From Chryseobacterium sp. G0186 (GTDB taxonomy: Bacteria; Bacteroidota; Bacteroidia; Flavobacteriales; Weeksellaceae), in NCBI RefSeq assembly GCF_003815675.1, contig NZ_CP033918.1, forward strand, positions 4,836,001 through 4,900,000: a stretch of 64,000 bases of DNA, in the 5' to 3' direction. Below the pieces are notes generated by a model that was given only the letters and a program-made list of their open reading frames with translations, made no database searches and was not told where the DNA came from. Both the position numbers and the translations under genes were made by a program. This document shows positions 17,408 to 26,066 of this stretch, piece by piece (position 1 is the first letter of the stretch; every line of letters begins with the position of its first letter).

Positions 17408-18679
17408 TTATTTTACATATAATCTCATCCTTTCCTCGTACTCCGGTTTCAATTTTAAAAACTTCCATATCTTTTTATCATCAGGATAGGTAATTCGATA
17501 GAATATAATTTTATCAGCAGAATACTTAAAATAAGGATGATCTTTTAGCCATTCCTCGGGAGCTTCAGTTAAGGTATATTTGGGAACTGTTGAAGCATCC
17601 AGTGGTGCAATGGAAATTAATTTTTGAACCAGTTCTTTATCAATATTATAAGTATCTAAAATCTGTTGCTTGTTCACAAATCCTCTCAGTTTTTTTCTAA
17701 AACCAATCATGGAACCGGCACTTTTCTCATCCAAGCCAAATTCTATAAGCTGCTTAAAGGTAATGGTATTAAGATCTGTTTTTGAAAAATCCGTTTTCTC
17801 CTGTTTTCTTTCCTCTTTTTTTATAGATTCGGGATTAAGCTTAATATAGGACTTCATTTCCTGGAATTTATCCGCAGAAATGACGAAGCATTTTTGAATG
17901 TCTTCCAAGTTTTTAAAGCTGCCATACAAATTTCGGTCACGGTAATTAACAATAGTATGAGCCTGTTTCTCCGAAAATCCAAGAGCAATCCAACCCTCAA
18001 TACTTGTTGTGTTTGGATCAAAAGAGTGATAATGTACTTTTGCCTTTGAACTAAAGGTTTTAAAATTTTCAGGGGTTTTTGATGGGAGTAGTAAATGAGA
18101 TTCCAGTATGTTGTAATTTTCCGGAGAAATAATGAAACATTCTTTAAATTTCTCTTTACTGATAAAGCTTCCCCCAAGATAACTTTTATATTTCAGAATA
18201 GCTTCTGCCTGTCGTTCACTGAATCCCATTTTGGTCCAATCCTTAGGAGAAAGCAAGTCAGGATTAAACTTTCCGGAAACGGAAATTTCTTTCTTTACAA
18301 AGTGGCTAGAAGATTCAGAATTGTTTCTTTCACTTGTATTAGGAAGTAGTAGGAAAGGCTCCAGCTCCCTGAATTTTTCCTCTGAAATAGCATAGCATTT
18401 TTTCAACTGCTCCTTTGAGGTAAATGTACCTCCCACAATATCCTTATATTTAAGAATAGTGCTGACCTGCTTTTCAGAAAATCCAATTCTTTTCCATTGT
18501 TCCTTATTGAGAACATTGGGATCAAAATCTGATAAGTTGGCAGCTATTGAAGTATTTGCAATGAATTTAATCTCAGGAAATAAGTCTTTATTCCTGCTGG
18601 TATATCTTTGGAAAGTTAATAGAACGGTCAGTAAAGTGACCATACATGCCAGTTTTTGGTAATAGTTTTTTCTCATCAT
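17408..18679 (-). CDS. helix-hairpin-helix repeat protein (ComEA-like), exported
   Basis: A 423-residue protein with an N-terminal hydrophobic helix (about 8-22; signal or anchor). Three clear repeats of about 65 residues follow, then more divergent repeats. Each has the pattern FDPN...W..(I/L/M)GFSE(K/R)QA..I..Y(K/R)...GG(S/T)F.(S/N)KE..K.C(F/Y).IS...F..(L/M)E..L.LP. This is a helix-hairpin-helix DNA-binding motif of the ComEA type; a fourth copy (TDLNTITFKQLIEFGLDEKSA) and a degenerate fifth lie near the C-terminus. ComEA binds incoming DNA during natural transformation, but multi-repeat HhH proteins of Bacteroidota have no settled function. It is transcribed away from the MerR gene. Confidence 0.8.
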   Translation of the reverse strand: MMRKNYYQKLACMVTLLTVLLTFQRYTSRNKDLFPEIKFIANTSIAANLSDFDPNVLNKEQWKRIGFSEKQVSTILKYKDIVGGTFTSKEQLKKCYAISEEKFRELEPFLLLPNTSERNNSESSSHFVKKEISVSGKFNPDLLSPKDWTKMGFSERQAEAILKYKSYLGGSFISKEKFKECFIISPENYNILESHLLLPSKTPENFKTFSSKAKVHYHSFDPNTTSIEGWIALGFSEKQAHTIVNYRDRNLYGSFKNLEDIQKCFVISADKFQEMKSYIKLNPESIKKEERKQEKTDFSKTDLNTITFKQLIEFGLDEKSAGSMIGFRKKLRGFVNKQQILDTYNIDKELVQKLISIAPLDASTVPKYTLTEAPEEWLKDHPYFKYSADKIIFYRITYPDDKKIWKFLKLKPEYEERMRLYVK

Positions 18680-18738
18680 ATAGTAAACATATTGATAAAA
18701 ACAAAACGTAACAATGGCAAGAGGTTGATTGGTTAACT

Positions 18739-18790
18739 TTAGGATATAAAATAATGGTAATTGCTTTTAAATTAAACTTTTATATCCTAA
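18739..18790. repeat. 13-base inverted repeat upstream of the HhH gene
   Basis: TTAGGATATAAAA (18739-18751) and TTTTATATCCTAA (18778-18790) are perfect complements separated by 26 bases. They lie between the stop of the MerR gene and the start of the HhH gene, both on the minus strand. It could be a regulator site pair or a weak terminator for merR. Confidence 0.5.
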
Positions 18791-18866
18791 GTGTAGGATT
18801 GTTTAAAGGAAAATGGAGTCAAAAAAAAGACCAAAAATCAATTTTTGAGTACTTAACTCTTGAAAT

Positions 18867-19232
18867 TTATTCAGAATCTCTTTCTCCTAAAGACTCTTTT
18901 AATTTTAGCAGCTCGGCTTTTACAAATTCAAGTCGGTCAATAAGGGTAATTGTTTCAGAGATTTTACTGTTGGTGGTTAAAGCAATACGTGCCCCATCAA
19001 GAGTATAGCCTTTTTCCTTTACCAAATGGTAGATCATTTGCAGGTTCTTGATGTCTTCAGGCGTGAAGTATCGGTTTCCTTTTCTGTTTTTTTTAGGTTT
19101 GATGATTGGAAATTCCTGTTCCCAATACCGTATTAATGAAGTGTTTACATCGAATGCCTTGGCTACTTCTCCTATAGAATAATACAGTTTATCAGGTAAA
19201 TTTATTTTCATTTTAATACTCCTAAAGTTCAA
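18867..19232 (-). CDS. MerR family transcriptional regulator
   Basis: A 121-residue protein with an N-terminal MerR winged-helix domain (about 9-80): YYSIGEVAKAFDVNTSLIRYW, the RYFTPEDIKNL wing segment, and a dimerisation helix at the C-terminus (DRLEFVKAELLKLKESL). It lacks a C-terminal effector or cysteine-rich metal-binding domain, like the short MerR proteins of Bacteroidota. The ligand and targets are unknown. Nearest targets by position are the HhH gene downstream and the divergent metalloprotease at 19391. Confidence 0.9.
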   Translation of the reverse strand: MNFRSIKMKINLPDKLYYSIGEVAKAFDVNTSLIRYWEQEFPIIKPKKNRKGNRYFTPEDIKNLQMIYHLVKEKGYTLDGARIALTTNSKISETITLIDRLEFVKAELLKLKESLGERDSE

Positions 19233-19357
19233 AGATAAAAAATTTTTAAAGTTTCATCCAAATATATTTTTTAAGGTATTAATAGGCTTTTATTCTCAAA
19301 TGATTATTTTTTTTCACATAATTATGAATAAAGCTTATAAATTAGTTTCTTTTTTAT

Positions 19358-19366
19358 GTATTTTAG
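19358..19366 (+). promoter_or_regulatory. putative -7 box for metalloprotease copy 1
   Basis: TATTTTAG (about 19359-19366) is one base from TAnnTTTG. The surrounding block of about 45 bases is repeated almost exactly upstream of the second copy at 22271. Confidence 0.4.
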
Positions 19367-19390
19367 CAAAACACAGAAACTTATTATGAT

Positions 19391-22057
19391 ATGAAACATT
19401 ATTTCTTTATTTTAACACTGATGATCCCGTTTTTAGGGTTTTCACAGTGGACAAGAACCGAGCTTAGGTCTCAAAAAGTTAAAAAATCACAAGAAAAATT
19501 AGAGTTTTCGGGGCTTTACTCACTGAATACAGATCATCTCAAGCAAGCTTTAAAAAATGCACCAGCCCGTTTTTCAAATAATAAAGGAGTGGTTATCACA
19601 CTTCCTACTGCGAATGGAAAATTGGAGAAATTTCAGGTTTGGGAGTTTTCCAATATGGCTCCGGAACTGCAGGCCAAGTTCCCTGATATTAAATCCTATG
19701 TAGGAACAGCATTAGAAGATCCTACAGTATACTTGAGATTTAGTTTATCTCCGGTTGGGTTTTCTTCTATGCTAACCCGTTCAGGTATTTCAGAATTTAT
19801 AGAACCTTACACAGAGGATAGATCTGTGTATGCTGTTTTTGATTCCAATGCAAGACGAGGACTTGATAAAGAACCTTTTGAATGCTCTGCAGAAGAGGCT
19901 TTGGAAAAAAACGCCATTGAAGGAAATAATGCTGCCAATAGAAGAACAGCTGGTTTTAATATTTTCAGAATGGCATTGTCTTGTACAGGAGAATATGCGC
20001 AATATCATCTGACTGTTGCCGGAACTCCTGCAACGGCAACAGATGCTCAAAAGAAAGCGGTAATATTAGCTGCCATGAATGCCAGTTTAACCAGAATGAA
20101 TGGTGTTTTTGAGAAAGACTTGTCATTACACTTTAATCTGATTGCCAATAATGAAGCGATTATATTTTTAGACCCCAATACAGATCCCTATACTTCATTT
20201 AGCAATAATTCAGCAAGAACTGTTATCTCTGCCAATATCCCTGCTACAGATTATGATATGGGACATTTGTTGGATAAAAGAAATGCCAATGGTGTTGCCA
20301 ATGTAGGCGTTATATGTAATGATACTTATAAAGCTGGCGGGTATACTTCATGTAACTTTCCGGAGGGGGATACTTTTGATATAGACTATGTTGCCCATGA
20401 AATGGGACATCAATTGGGAGCCGGCCATACTTACACGTCTCATACTGGACAGGCCAACCAAAGGGTAGAACCTGCCAGTGGTACCACTATCATGGCTTAT
20501 ACAGGAATCATAGGAGGAAACCTGGATGTTCAGTTTAATTCTAATGATTATTACCATATCAACAGTGTGAATCAAATTAAAAGTGTAATAAGTCAGATTA
20601 CATGCGGAGTAAACACGGCGTTTACAAATCCTGCTCCTACAATAACGCTTGGTGGAAATTATATTATTCCAAAATCAACACCATTTGTATTGAAAGGTAC
20701 CTCTACAGATCTTAATACGGCATCATATACCTATACCATAGAACAGACCGATCAGGCAGCAGATGCCGAAATGAGTACAAACTCTTATGCTTTTCCAACA
20801 AAACCAACAGGGCCAACTTTCAGATCAAAAACACCAGTTGCTACTCCTGCAAGGTATTTCCCTGAATTGAATACGGTATTAGCAGGAGTGCTAACCACCC
20901 ATTGGGAATCCAGTTCCAGTGTAGGACGAGAGCTTAACTTTAATATGTCTGTCAGAGATAATAATCCTCTACAGCCACAGACGGGACAAGCAGTATCTGT
21001 AGTAACAGTGAATGCAGCAGCAGGTCCTTTTCAAACAACAGCTCCTACATTTGGACAATCATTAACCTCTGGAGCGACATTTAATGTAACCTGGGATGTT
21101 GCTGGATCTAACAGTGCACCTATTAATACTGAAAACGTCAATATAAAACTCTCTAAAGACGGAGGTCAGACATTTACCACTCTTGTTGCCAGTACACCTA
21201 ATGATGGCAATGAGCAGATCACTGTACCGGCAGGTTCTACTTCCACCAATGCTTTTATAATGATTGAGGCGGTAGGGAATGTTTATTATACGGTGAGTCC
21301 TAGTTTTGTTATTGATTATAATGTAACCGGAGAAAATTGTACAACGTATACCTACGATGGGAGCCCGGTAGCCATTACCGATGGACCCGGTGGAGGAAAT
21401 ATTACAGCTCCTAAAGTAAATGCTCCTATGATGATAAACAATAACGGAACGATTACCAGAATTAAGGTAACCCCGTCTATTACTCATCAAAATGTAAGAC
21501 ATCTGTCAATTGGGATAGAAAGTCCTGTAGGAAGTTCTGCCCTTATTTGGAACCGTACCTGTAATAATAATTCAGGAATTACGGCTTCCTTTAGCGATGC
21601 CGGAGCTGCTGTTGTATGTGCGTCGCCAGTTCAGGGAGATGCTAAATCTTATGAATCCTTGGCTATTTTCAAAGGACACAAAGCTCAGGGACAATGGAAA
21701 TTATTTGCAGCAGATAATAATCCGGGAAGCACAGGAAGCATTACCGGATGGTCTCTTGAAGTATGTACTCAGGAAACGCAAAACTTAGGAGCGAAAGAAG
21801 TTTCTTCACCTTTAGCTGATGATATTAAAATTTATCCTAACCCAAGTGATGGTAAATTCTTCATTAAGTCTCAAAATATAAAAGGAGAGCTTAAAGTAAT
21901 GATGTTTGACTCAAGCGGAAGACTGATCTATTCTTCTGCGTATCAAAGTGAGGGTAACAATACCAAGGAATTTAATGTAAATGCACCTAAAGGAGTGTAT
22001 ATAATCAGCATCAACTCTTCAAAAGGAATCTATAACAGTAAACTGGTTATAAAATAA
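19391..22057 (+). CDS. T9SS-secreted reprolysin-like zinc metalloprotease (copy 1)
   Basis: An 888-residue exported peptidase. Signal peptide 1-19 (ending GFSQ), prodomain (about 20-185), then a reprolysin-like M12B catalytic domain with the full zinc motif HEMGHQLGAGH (336-346) and Met-turn IMAYTG. An Ig-like region (about 410-620) follows, then a proprotein-convertase P-domain (about 640-785; LSIGIESPVGS, GQWKLFAADN, GSITGWSLEVC). It ends in a type A T9SS sorting domain (about 810-888; IYPNPSDGKFFI, KGVYIISI, KLVIK). It is probably released or surface-attached after T9SS export and degrades proteins outside the cell. It forms a tandem pair with the next gene, which shares its promoter and terminator sequences. 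Confidence 0.93.
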   Translation: MKHYFFILTLMIPFLGFSQWTRTELRSQKVKKSQEKLEFSGLYSLNTDHLKQALKNAPARFSNNKGVVITLPTANGKLEKFQVWEFSNMAPELQAKFPDIKSYVGTALEDPTVYLRFSLSPVGFSSMLTRSGISEFIEPYTEDRSVYAVFDSNARRGLDKEPFECSAEEALEKNAIEGNNAANRRTAGFNIFRMALSCTGEYAQYHLTVAGTPATATDAQKKAVILAAMNASLTRMNGVFEKDLSLHFNLIANNEAIIFLDPNTDPYTSFSNNSARTVISANIPATDYDMGHLLDKRNANGVANVGVICNDTYKAGGYTSCNFPEGDTFDIDYVAHEMGHQLGAGHTYTSHTGQANQRVEPASGTTIMAYTGIIGGNLDVQFNSNDYYHINSVNQIKSVISQITCGVNTAFTNPAPTITLGGNYIIPKSTPFVLKGTSTDLNTASYTYTIEQTDQAADAEMSTNSYAFPTKPTGPTFRSKTPVATPARYFPELNTVLAGVLTTHWESSSSVGRELNFNMSVRDNNPLQPQTGQAVSVVTVNAAAGPFQTTAPTFGQSLTSGATFNVTWDVAGSNSAPINTENVNIKLSKDGGQTFTTLVASTPNDGNEQITVPAGSTSTNAFIMIEAVGNVYYTVSPSFVIDYNVTGENCTTYTYDGSPVAITDGPGGGNITAPKVNAPMMINNNGTITRIKVTPSITHQNVRHLSIGIESPVGSSALIWNRTCNNNSGITASFSDAGAAVVCASPVQGDAKSYESLAIFKGHKAQGQWKLFAADNNPGSTGSITGWSLEVCTQETQNLGAKEVSSPLADDIKIYPNPSDGKFFIKSQNIKGELKVMMFDSSGRLIYSSAYQSEGNNTKEFNVNAPKGVYIISINSSKGIYNSKLVIK

Positions 22058-22076
22058 TAACCATTACATTTTATAA

Positions 22077-22107
22077 AAGAGGATCGGCAATTGCCGGTCC
22101 TCTTTTT
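22077..22107 (+). terminator. terminator after metalloprotease copy 1
   Basis: Stem of about 12 bases (AGAGGATCGGCA / TGCCGGTCCTCT, one mismatch) followed by five T residues. Duplicated after copy 2. Confidence 0.85.
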
Positions 22108-22270
22108 ATGTATAGAAAAGTAAGACTGAATTTTAACAATTAAAAACAGTCTTGAAGTTAAATTTTCATTCAAATATATTTTTCAGAGTGTTAATAGGGT
22201 TTTGTTTTGAAATAATTATTTTTTTTCACATAATTATGAATAAGGCTTATTGTTTGATTTCTTTTTTCTG

Positions 22271-22278
22271 TATTTTAG
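22271..22278 (+). promoter_or_regulatory. putative -7 box for metalloprotease copy 2
   Basis: TATTTTAG followed by the same bases as upstream of copy 1. Transcription would begin near 22283, which excludes the longer reading-frame start at 22250 and supports the ATG at 22304. Confidence 0.4.
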
Positions 22279-22303
22279 CAAAACACAGAAACTTATTTAT
22301 GAT

Positions 22304-24979
22304 ATGAAACATTATTTCTTTATTTTAACACTGATGATCCCTTTTTTAGGGTTTTCACAATGGACGAGAACTGAGCTCAGATCTCAAAAAGTTAAAAAAT
22401 CACAAGAAAAATTAGAGTTTTCGGGGCTTTATTCACTGGATACTGATCAGCTCAAGCAAACTTTAAAAAATGCACCAGCCCGTTTTTCAAATAGCAAAGG
22501 AGTGGTTATCACACTTCCTACTGCGAATGGGAAATTGGAGAAATTTCAGGTTTGGGAGTTTTCCAATATGGCTCCGGAACTGCAGACCAAGTTCCCTGAT
22601 ATTAAATCCTATGTAGGAACAGCGTTAGAAGATCCTACAGTATACTTGAGATTCAGCTTGTCTCCGGTTGGGTTTTCTTCGATGTTAACCCGTTCAGGTA
22701 TTTCAGAATTTATAGAACCTTATACAGAAGATAGATCTGTGTATGCCGTTTTTGATTCCAATGCAAGAAGAGGGCAGGATAAAGAACCTTTTGAGTGCTC
22801 TACTGAAGAGGCTTTGGAAAAAAATGCCGTTGAAAAAAAAAGCGATGCTGCCAATAGAAGAACAGCTGGTTTTAATATTTTCAGAATGGCATTGTCCTGT
22901 ACAGGAGAATATGCACAATATCATTTGACAGTTGCAGGAACTCCAGCAACAGCTACGGATGCTGTGAAAAAAGCAGTGATTCTTGCTGCAATGAATGCTA
23001 CTTTAACAAGATTAAACGGTGTTTTCGAAAGAGAATTATCCCTGCATTTTAATCTGATTGCCAATAATGATGCTCTTATATTTTTAAATGCAGCTTCAGA
23101 TCCTTATCCAGCCGGAGCAGGTCCGGATGCTGCCAATACAGGGATCATCTCTGTAGTAAGTGCTGCCAATTTTGATATGGGACACCTTCTGGATAAAAAA
23201 AATGGTAATGGAGCAGCTTATCTGGATGCTTTATGCGGAAGCAAACCAGGAAGAGGGTGGACGGCGCATAATTTTCCTGAAGGAGATAAATTTGACATTG
23301 ATTATGTAGCTCATGAAATGGGACATCAAATGGGAGCTAACCATACCTTTTCTTATTATCTAGATGGTAACGGAACATCAGAAGTAGAGCCTGGGGGAGG
23401 AAGCACGATTATGGCTTATACAGGAATTATGGGCGGAGTCTATGATATTCAGTTTAATTCTAATGATTATTACCATACCTATAATTTAACGGAAATTAAA
23501 AACAGAATAAACAGTATAACCTGCGGTACAACCACTCCTTTTGGAGTACCTGCTCCTACTGTGAATGCAGGTGCAGATTATACAATACCAAAATCAACCC
23601 CTTATATATTAAAAGGAAGTACTGAGGACAATAACAGTGCATCATACACTTATGTATGGGAGCAAATGGATGTTGCCGGGAATTCACAAACGGATCTGAA
23701 TTCTCTTGCCTACGCTGCAAAAACGGCTGGGCCTAACTTTAGATCTATTCCTCCAACCAATACTCCTGTAAGATATCTGCCTGATTTTAATAAAGTATTG
23801 GCAGGAGCCTTATCAACCCGTTGGGAGTCTGTTTCAAGTGTGGCAAGAAATCTGAACTTTAGACTGACAGTAAGAAATAACAACCCGTTGGCACCACAGA
23901 CCAATAAGGATGAGATGATCGTGTCGGTAAATGCCGGAGCAGGTCCTTTTCAGATAACAGCTCCTACTTTTGGACAGTCTGTTAGCTCAGGAAATATGGT
24001 GAATGTAACATGGGATGTAGCCAATACCAATCAGGCTCCGATTAATACGGCAAATGTTAATATTAAATTATCTACAGACGGAGGTCAAACATTTACAGTG
24101 CTTGCAGCCAATACTCCCAATGATGGAAGTGAACAGGTTGCTATTCCTACAGGATCAACTTCTGTGAATGCCTTTATTATGATAGAAGCAGTAGGAAATA
24201 TTTACTATGCGGTGAGCCCTAGTTTTGTAATTGATTACAATGTTACCGGTGAAAACTGTACAACCTATACTTATAATGATGGGGCAGTAGCAATTCCTGA
24301 CGGACCAGGAGGATCTAATATATCTGCTCCTAGGGTAACAATCCCATTAATGGTTAACAATAACGGTACAATTACTAAAATTAAGGTTACGCCGGCGGTA
24401 ACGCATCCTAATGTAGCTCATTTAGCTATAGGAATTGAAAGCCCTGTAGGAACTTCAGCACTTGTCTGGAACAGACAATGCTCCGGGAAGGCAAACATTA
24501 CAGCATCGTTCAGTGATACGGGAGCTGCGGTGTCTTGTGTATCTTCTCCTATTCAGGGGGAAACTAAATCTAACGAATTGCTAAGCGTTTTTAAAGGTCA
24601 TAAAGCCCAGGGGCAATGGAAATTATTTGCTTCTGATAATAATGCTGGTAGTGCCGGAACAGTTACAGGCTGGTCTCTTGAGGTATGTACACAGGAAACA
24701 CAGAATCTGGGAGCGAAAGAAGTTTCTTCACCTTTAGCTGATGATATTAAAATTTATCCTAACCCAAGTGACGGTAAATTCTTCATTAAGTCTCAAAATA
24801 TAAAAGGAGAGCTTAAAGTAATGATGTTTGACTCAAGCGGAAGGCTGATCTATTCTTCAGCGTACCAAAGTGAGGGTAACAATACCAAGGAATTTAATGT
24901 AAATGCACCTAAAGGAGTTTATATAATCAGCATCAATTCTTCAAAAGGAATCTATAACAGTAAACTGGTTATAAAATAA
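22304..24979 (+). CDS. T9SS-secreted reprolysin-like zinc metalloprotease (copy 2)
   Basis: An 891-residue tandem paralogue. The start is the ATG of MKHYFF, matching copy 1; an 18-residue upstream extension would overlap the promoter. The signal peptide (1-19), prodomain, zinc motif HEMGHQMGANH (337-347), Met-turn IMAYTG, Ig-like region, P-domain and type A T9SS sorting domain are in the same order as copy 1. The first 175 residues and last 90 or so are nearly identical to copy 1, while the catalytic domain around the zinc motif and the Ig region have diverged (for example CGSKPGRGWTAHNFPEGD against CNFPEGD). This suggests altered substrate preference under a conserved export signal. Confidence 0.93.
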   Translation: MKHYFFILTLMIPFLGFSQWTRTELRSQKVKKSQEKLEFSGLYSLDTDQLKQTLKNAPARFSNSKGVVITLPTANGKLEKFQVWEFSNMAPELQTKFPDIKSYVGTALEDPTVYLRFSLSPVGFSSMLTRSGISEFIEPYTEDRSVYAVFDSNARRGQDKEPFECSTEEALEKNAVEKKSDAANRRTAGFNIFRMALSCTGEYAQYHLTVAGTPATATDAVKKAVILAAMNATLTRLNGVFERELSLHFNLIANNDALIFLNAASDPYPAGAGPDAANTGIISVVSAANFDMGHLLDKKNGNGAAYLDALCGSKPGRGWTAHNFPEGDKFDIDYVAHEMGHQMGANHTFSYYLDGNGTSEVEPGGGSTIMAYTGIMGGVYDIQFNSNDYYHTYNLTEIKNRINSITCGTTTPFGVPAPTVNAGADYTIPKSTPYILKGSTEDNNSASYTYVWEQMDVAGNSQTDLNSLAYAAKTAGPNFRSIPPTNTPVRYLPDFNKVLAGALSTRWESVSSVARNLNFRLTVRNNNPLAPQTNKDEMIVSVNAGAGPFQITAPTFGQSVSSGNMVNVTWDVANTNQAPINTANVNIKLSTDGGQTFTVLAANTPNDGSEQVAIPTGSTSVNAFIMIEAVGNIYYAVSPSFVIDYNVTGENCTTYTYNDGAVAIPDGPGGSNISAPRVTIPLMVNNNGTITKIKVTPAVTHPNVAHLAIGIESPVGTSALVWNRQCSGKANITASFSDTGAAVSCVSSPIQGETKSNELLSVFKGHKAQGQWKLFASDNNAGSAGTVTGWSLEVCTQETQNLGAKEVSSPLADDIKIYPNPSDGKFFIKSQNIKGELKVMMFDSSGRLIYSSAYQSEGNNTKEFNVNAPKGVYIISINSSKGIYNSKLVIK

Positions 24980-25001
24980 TAACCATTACATTTTATAAAA
25001 A

Positions 25002-25029
25002 AGGATCGGCAATTGCCGGTCCTTTTTTA
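25002..25029 (+). terminator. terminator after metalloprotease copy 2
   Basis: Stem AAAGGATCGGCA / TGCCGGTCCTTT, a close copy of the terminator at 22077 with compensating changes in the outer pairs. Confidence 0.85.
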
Positions 25030-25107
25030 TGTTGAAGCTTGTCGTTTGTTTTTATTTATAGTACTTTTATGGATCATTTAATCAACCATTTTCCTTATTA
25101 AAACAGG

Positions 25108-25989
25108 ATGAATTCTATTTCCGTTCTTCATATTGATCTTTTTCAGGGGGATAAAAATTCCTCAGATTTTTATTTTAATACCATGAAGAATCATTTGGTG
25201 GTAGGGCATCGGCATATAGAAAAACCTCACAGGCATGATTTTTATGCTGCAGTTCTTTTTACCCATGGAAATGGTGTTCATGAAATTGATTTTCAGAAGT
25301 ATGATGTTTCAGAGGGAAGTCTTTTCTTTCTCTCTCCGGGACAGATTCATAGCTGGGAACTCTCTGCAGATATCGAGGGATATATTTTCTTTTGCTCCCA
25401 GGAGTTTTATGAGATGCATTATGTAAATCAGAAGTTGAGGAATTTCCCTTTTTTCGGATCCGTATCCTTTCCAAGGAAGCTTCAGCTGGATGCTTTAGAA
25501 TTGCAGGACAATATTCATCTCTTTCAGGAATTGGGAAAAGAACATCTGTCTAAAAACATGATGAAGAATGGTCTCATTCTGTCATTAATGTCACAGATCT
25601 TTATTAACGCAACCCGATTATTTTCAAGGGATTTTGATACGTTATCTTCTAGTGCAGGACTTTCTTATTTTAAACATTACCAGGATTTTGAGAATCTTAT
25701 CGAACAGCATTTTATTGAACATAAATCAATTGCCTATTATTCAGACTTAATGGAAATCTCCTCAAAGCATCTGAATAGAATTGTGCAGACGGTGGTTCAG
25801 AAAACAGCTACGGAAGTGATCACTGAAAGAGTAGTACTGGAAGCTAAAAGAATGCTGATGTATCTTGATGAAAGCCTTGTTGAAATTGCCTTTAGATTAG
25901 GATATGAGGAATATTCCTACTTTGCAAGAGTCTTCCGGAAAAGTTCCGGAATGACCCCTACTCAGTTTATGAGGAAATATAAGGCTTAA
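25108..25989 (+). CDS. AraC family transcriptional regulator
   Basis: A 293-residue regulator. The N-terminal cupin-type sensor domain (about 25-110; HRHIEKPHRHDFYAAVLF, FLSPGQIHSWEL) probably binds a small molecule. The C-terminal AraC/XylS double helix-turn-helix (about 190-290) includes IAFRLGYEEYSYFARVFRK and the GMTPTQFMRKYK end. The inducer is unknown. The neighbours do not point to a clear operon partner: it follows the protease terminator and faces ccoG. Confidence 0.9.
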   Translation: MNSISVLHIDLFQGDKNSSDFYFNTMKNHLVVGHRHIEKPHRHDFYAAVLFTHGNGVHEIDFQKYDVSEGSLFFLSPGQIHSWELSADIEGYIFFCSQEFYEMHYVNQKLRNFPFFGSVSFPRKLQLDALELQDNIHLFQELGKEHLSKNMMKNGLILSLMSQIFINATRLFSRDFDTLSSSAGLSYFKHYQDFENLIEQHFIEHKSIAYYSDLMEISSKHLNRIVQTVVQKTATEVITERVVLEAKRMLMYLDESLVEIAFRLGYEEYSYFARVFRKSSGMTPTQFMRKYKA

Positions 25990-26066
25990 TGTTTAAGATT
26001 CAAATTTCATGGTTACTGTTTTATATTTCCGGCCTCAATTAAAAAAGAGGATATTTAATCAGTTAT

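Noticed and set aside
18754..19008. 84-residue open frame on the plus strand upstream of and overlapping merR
   Set aside because: Overlaps the MerR C-terminus and contains the inverted repeat; no coding character.
21062..21502. 146-residue open frame antisense to metalloprotease copy 1
   Set aside because: Composition is biased (Arg, Ser, Ile) and it lies wholly within a conserved protease and P-domain region.
22250..22303. 18-residue N-terminal extension of metalloprotease copy 2
   Set aside because: Contains the promoter -7 box; the paralogue starts at the equivalent of 22304 with a perfect signal peptide.
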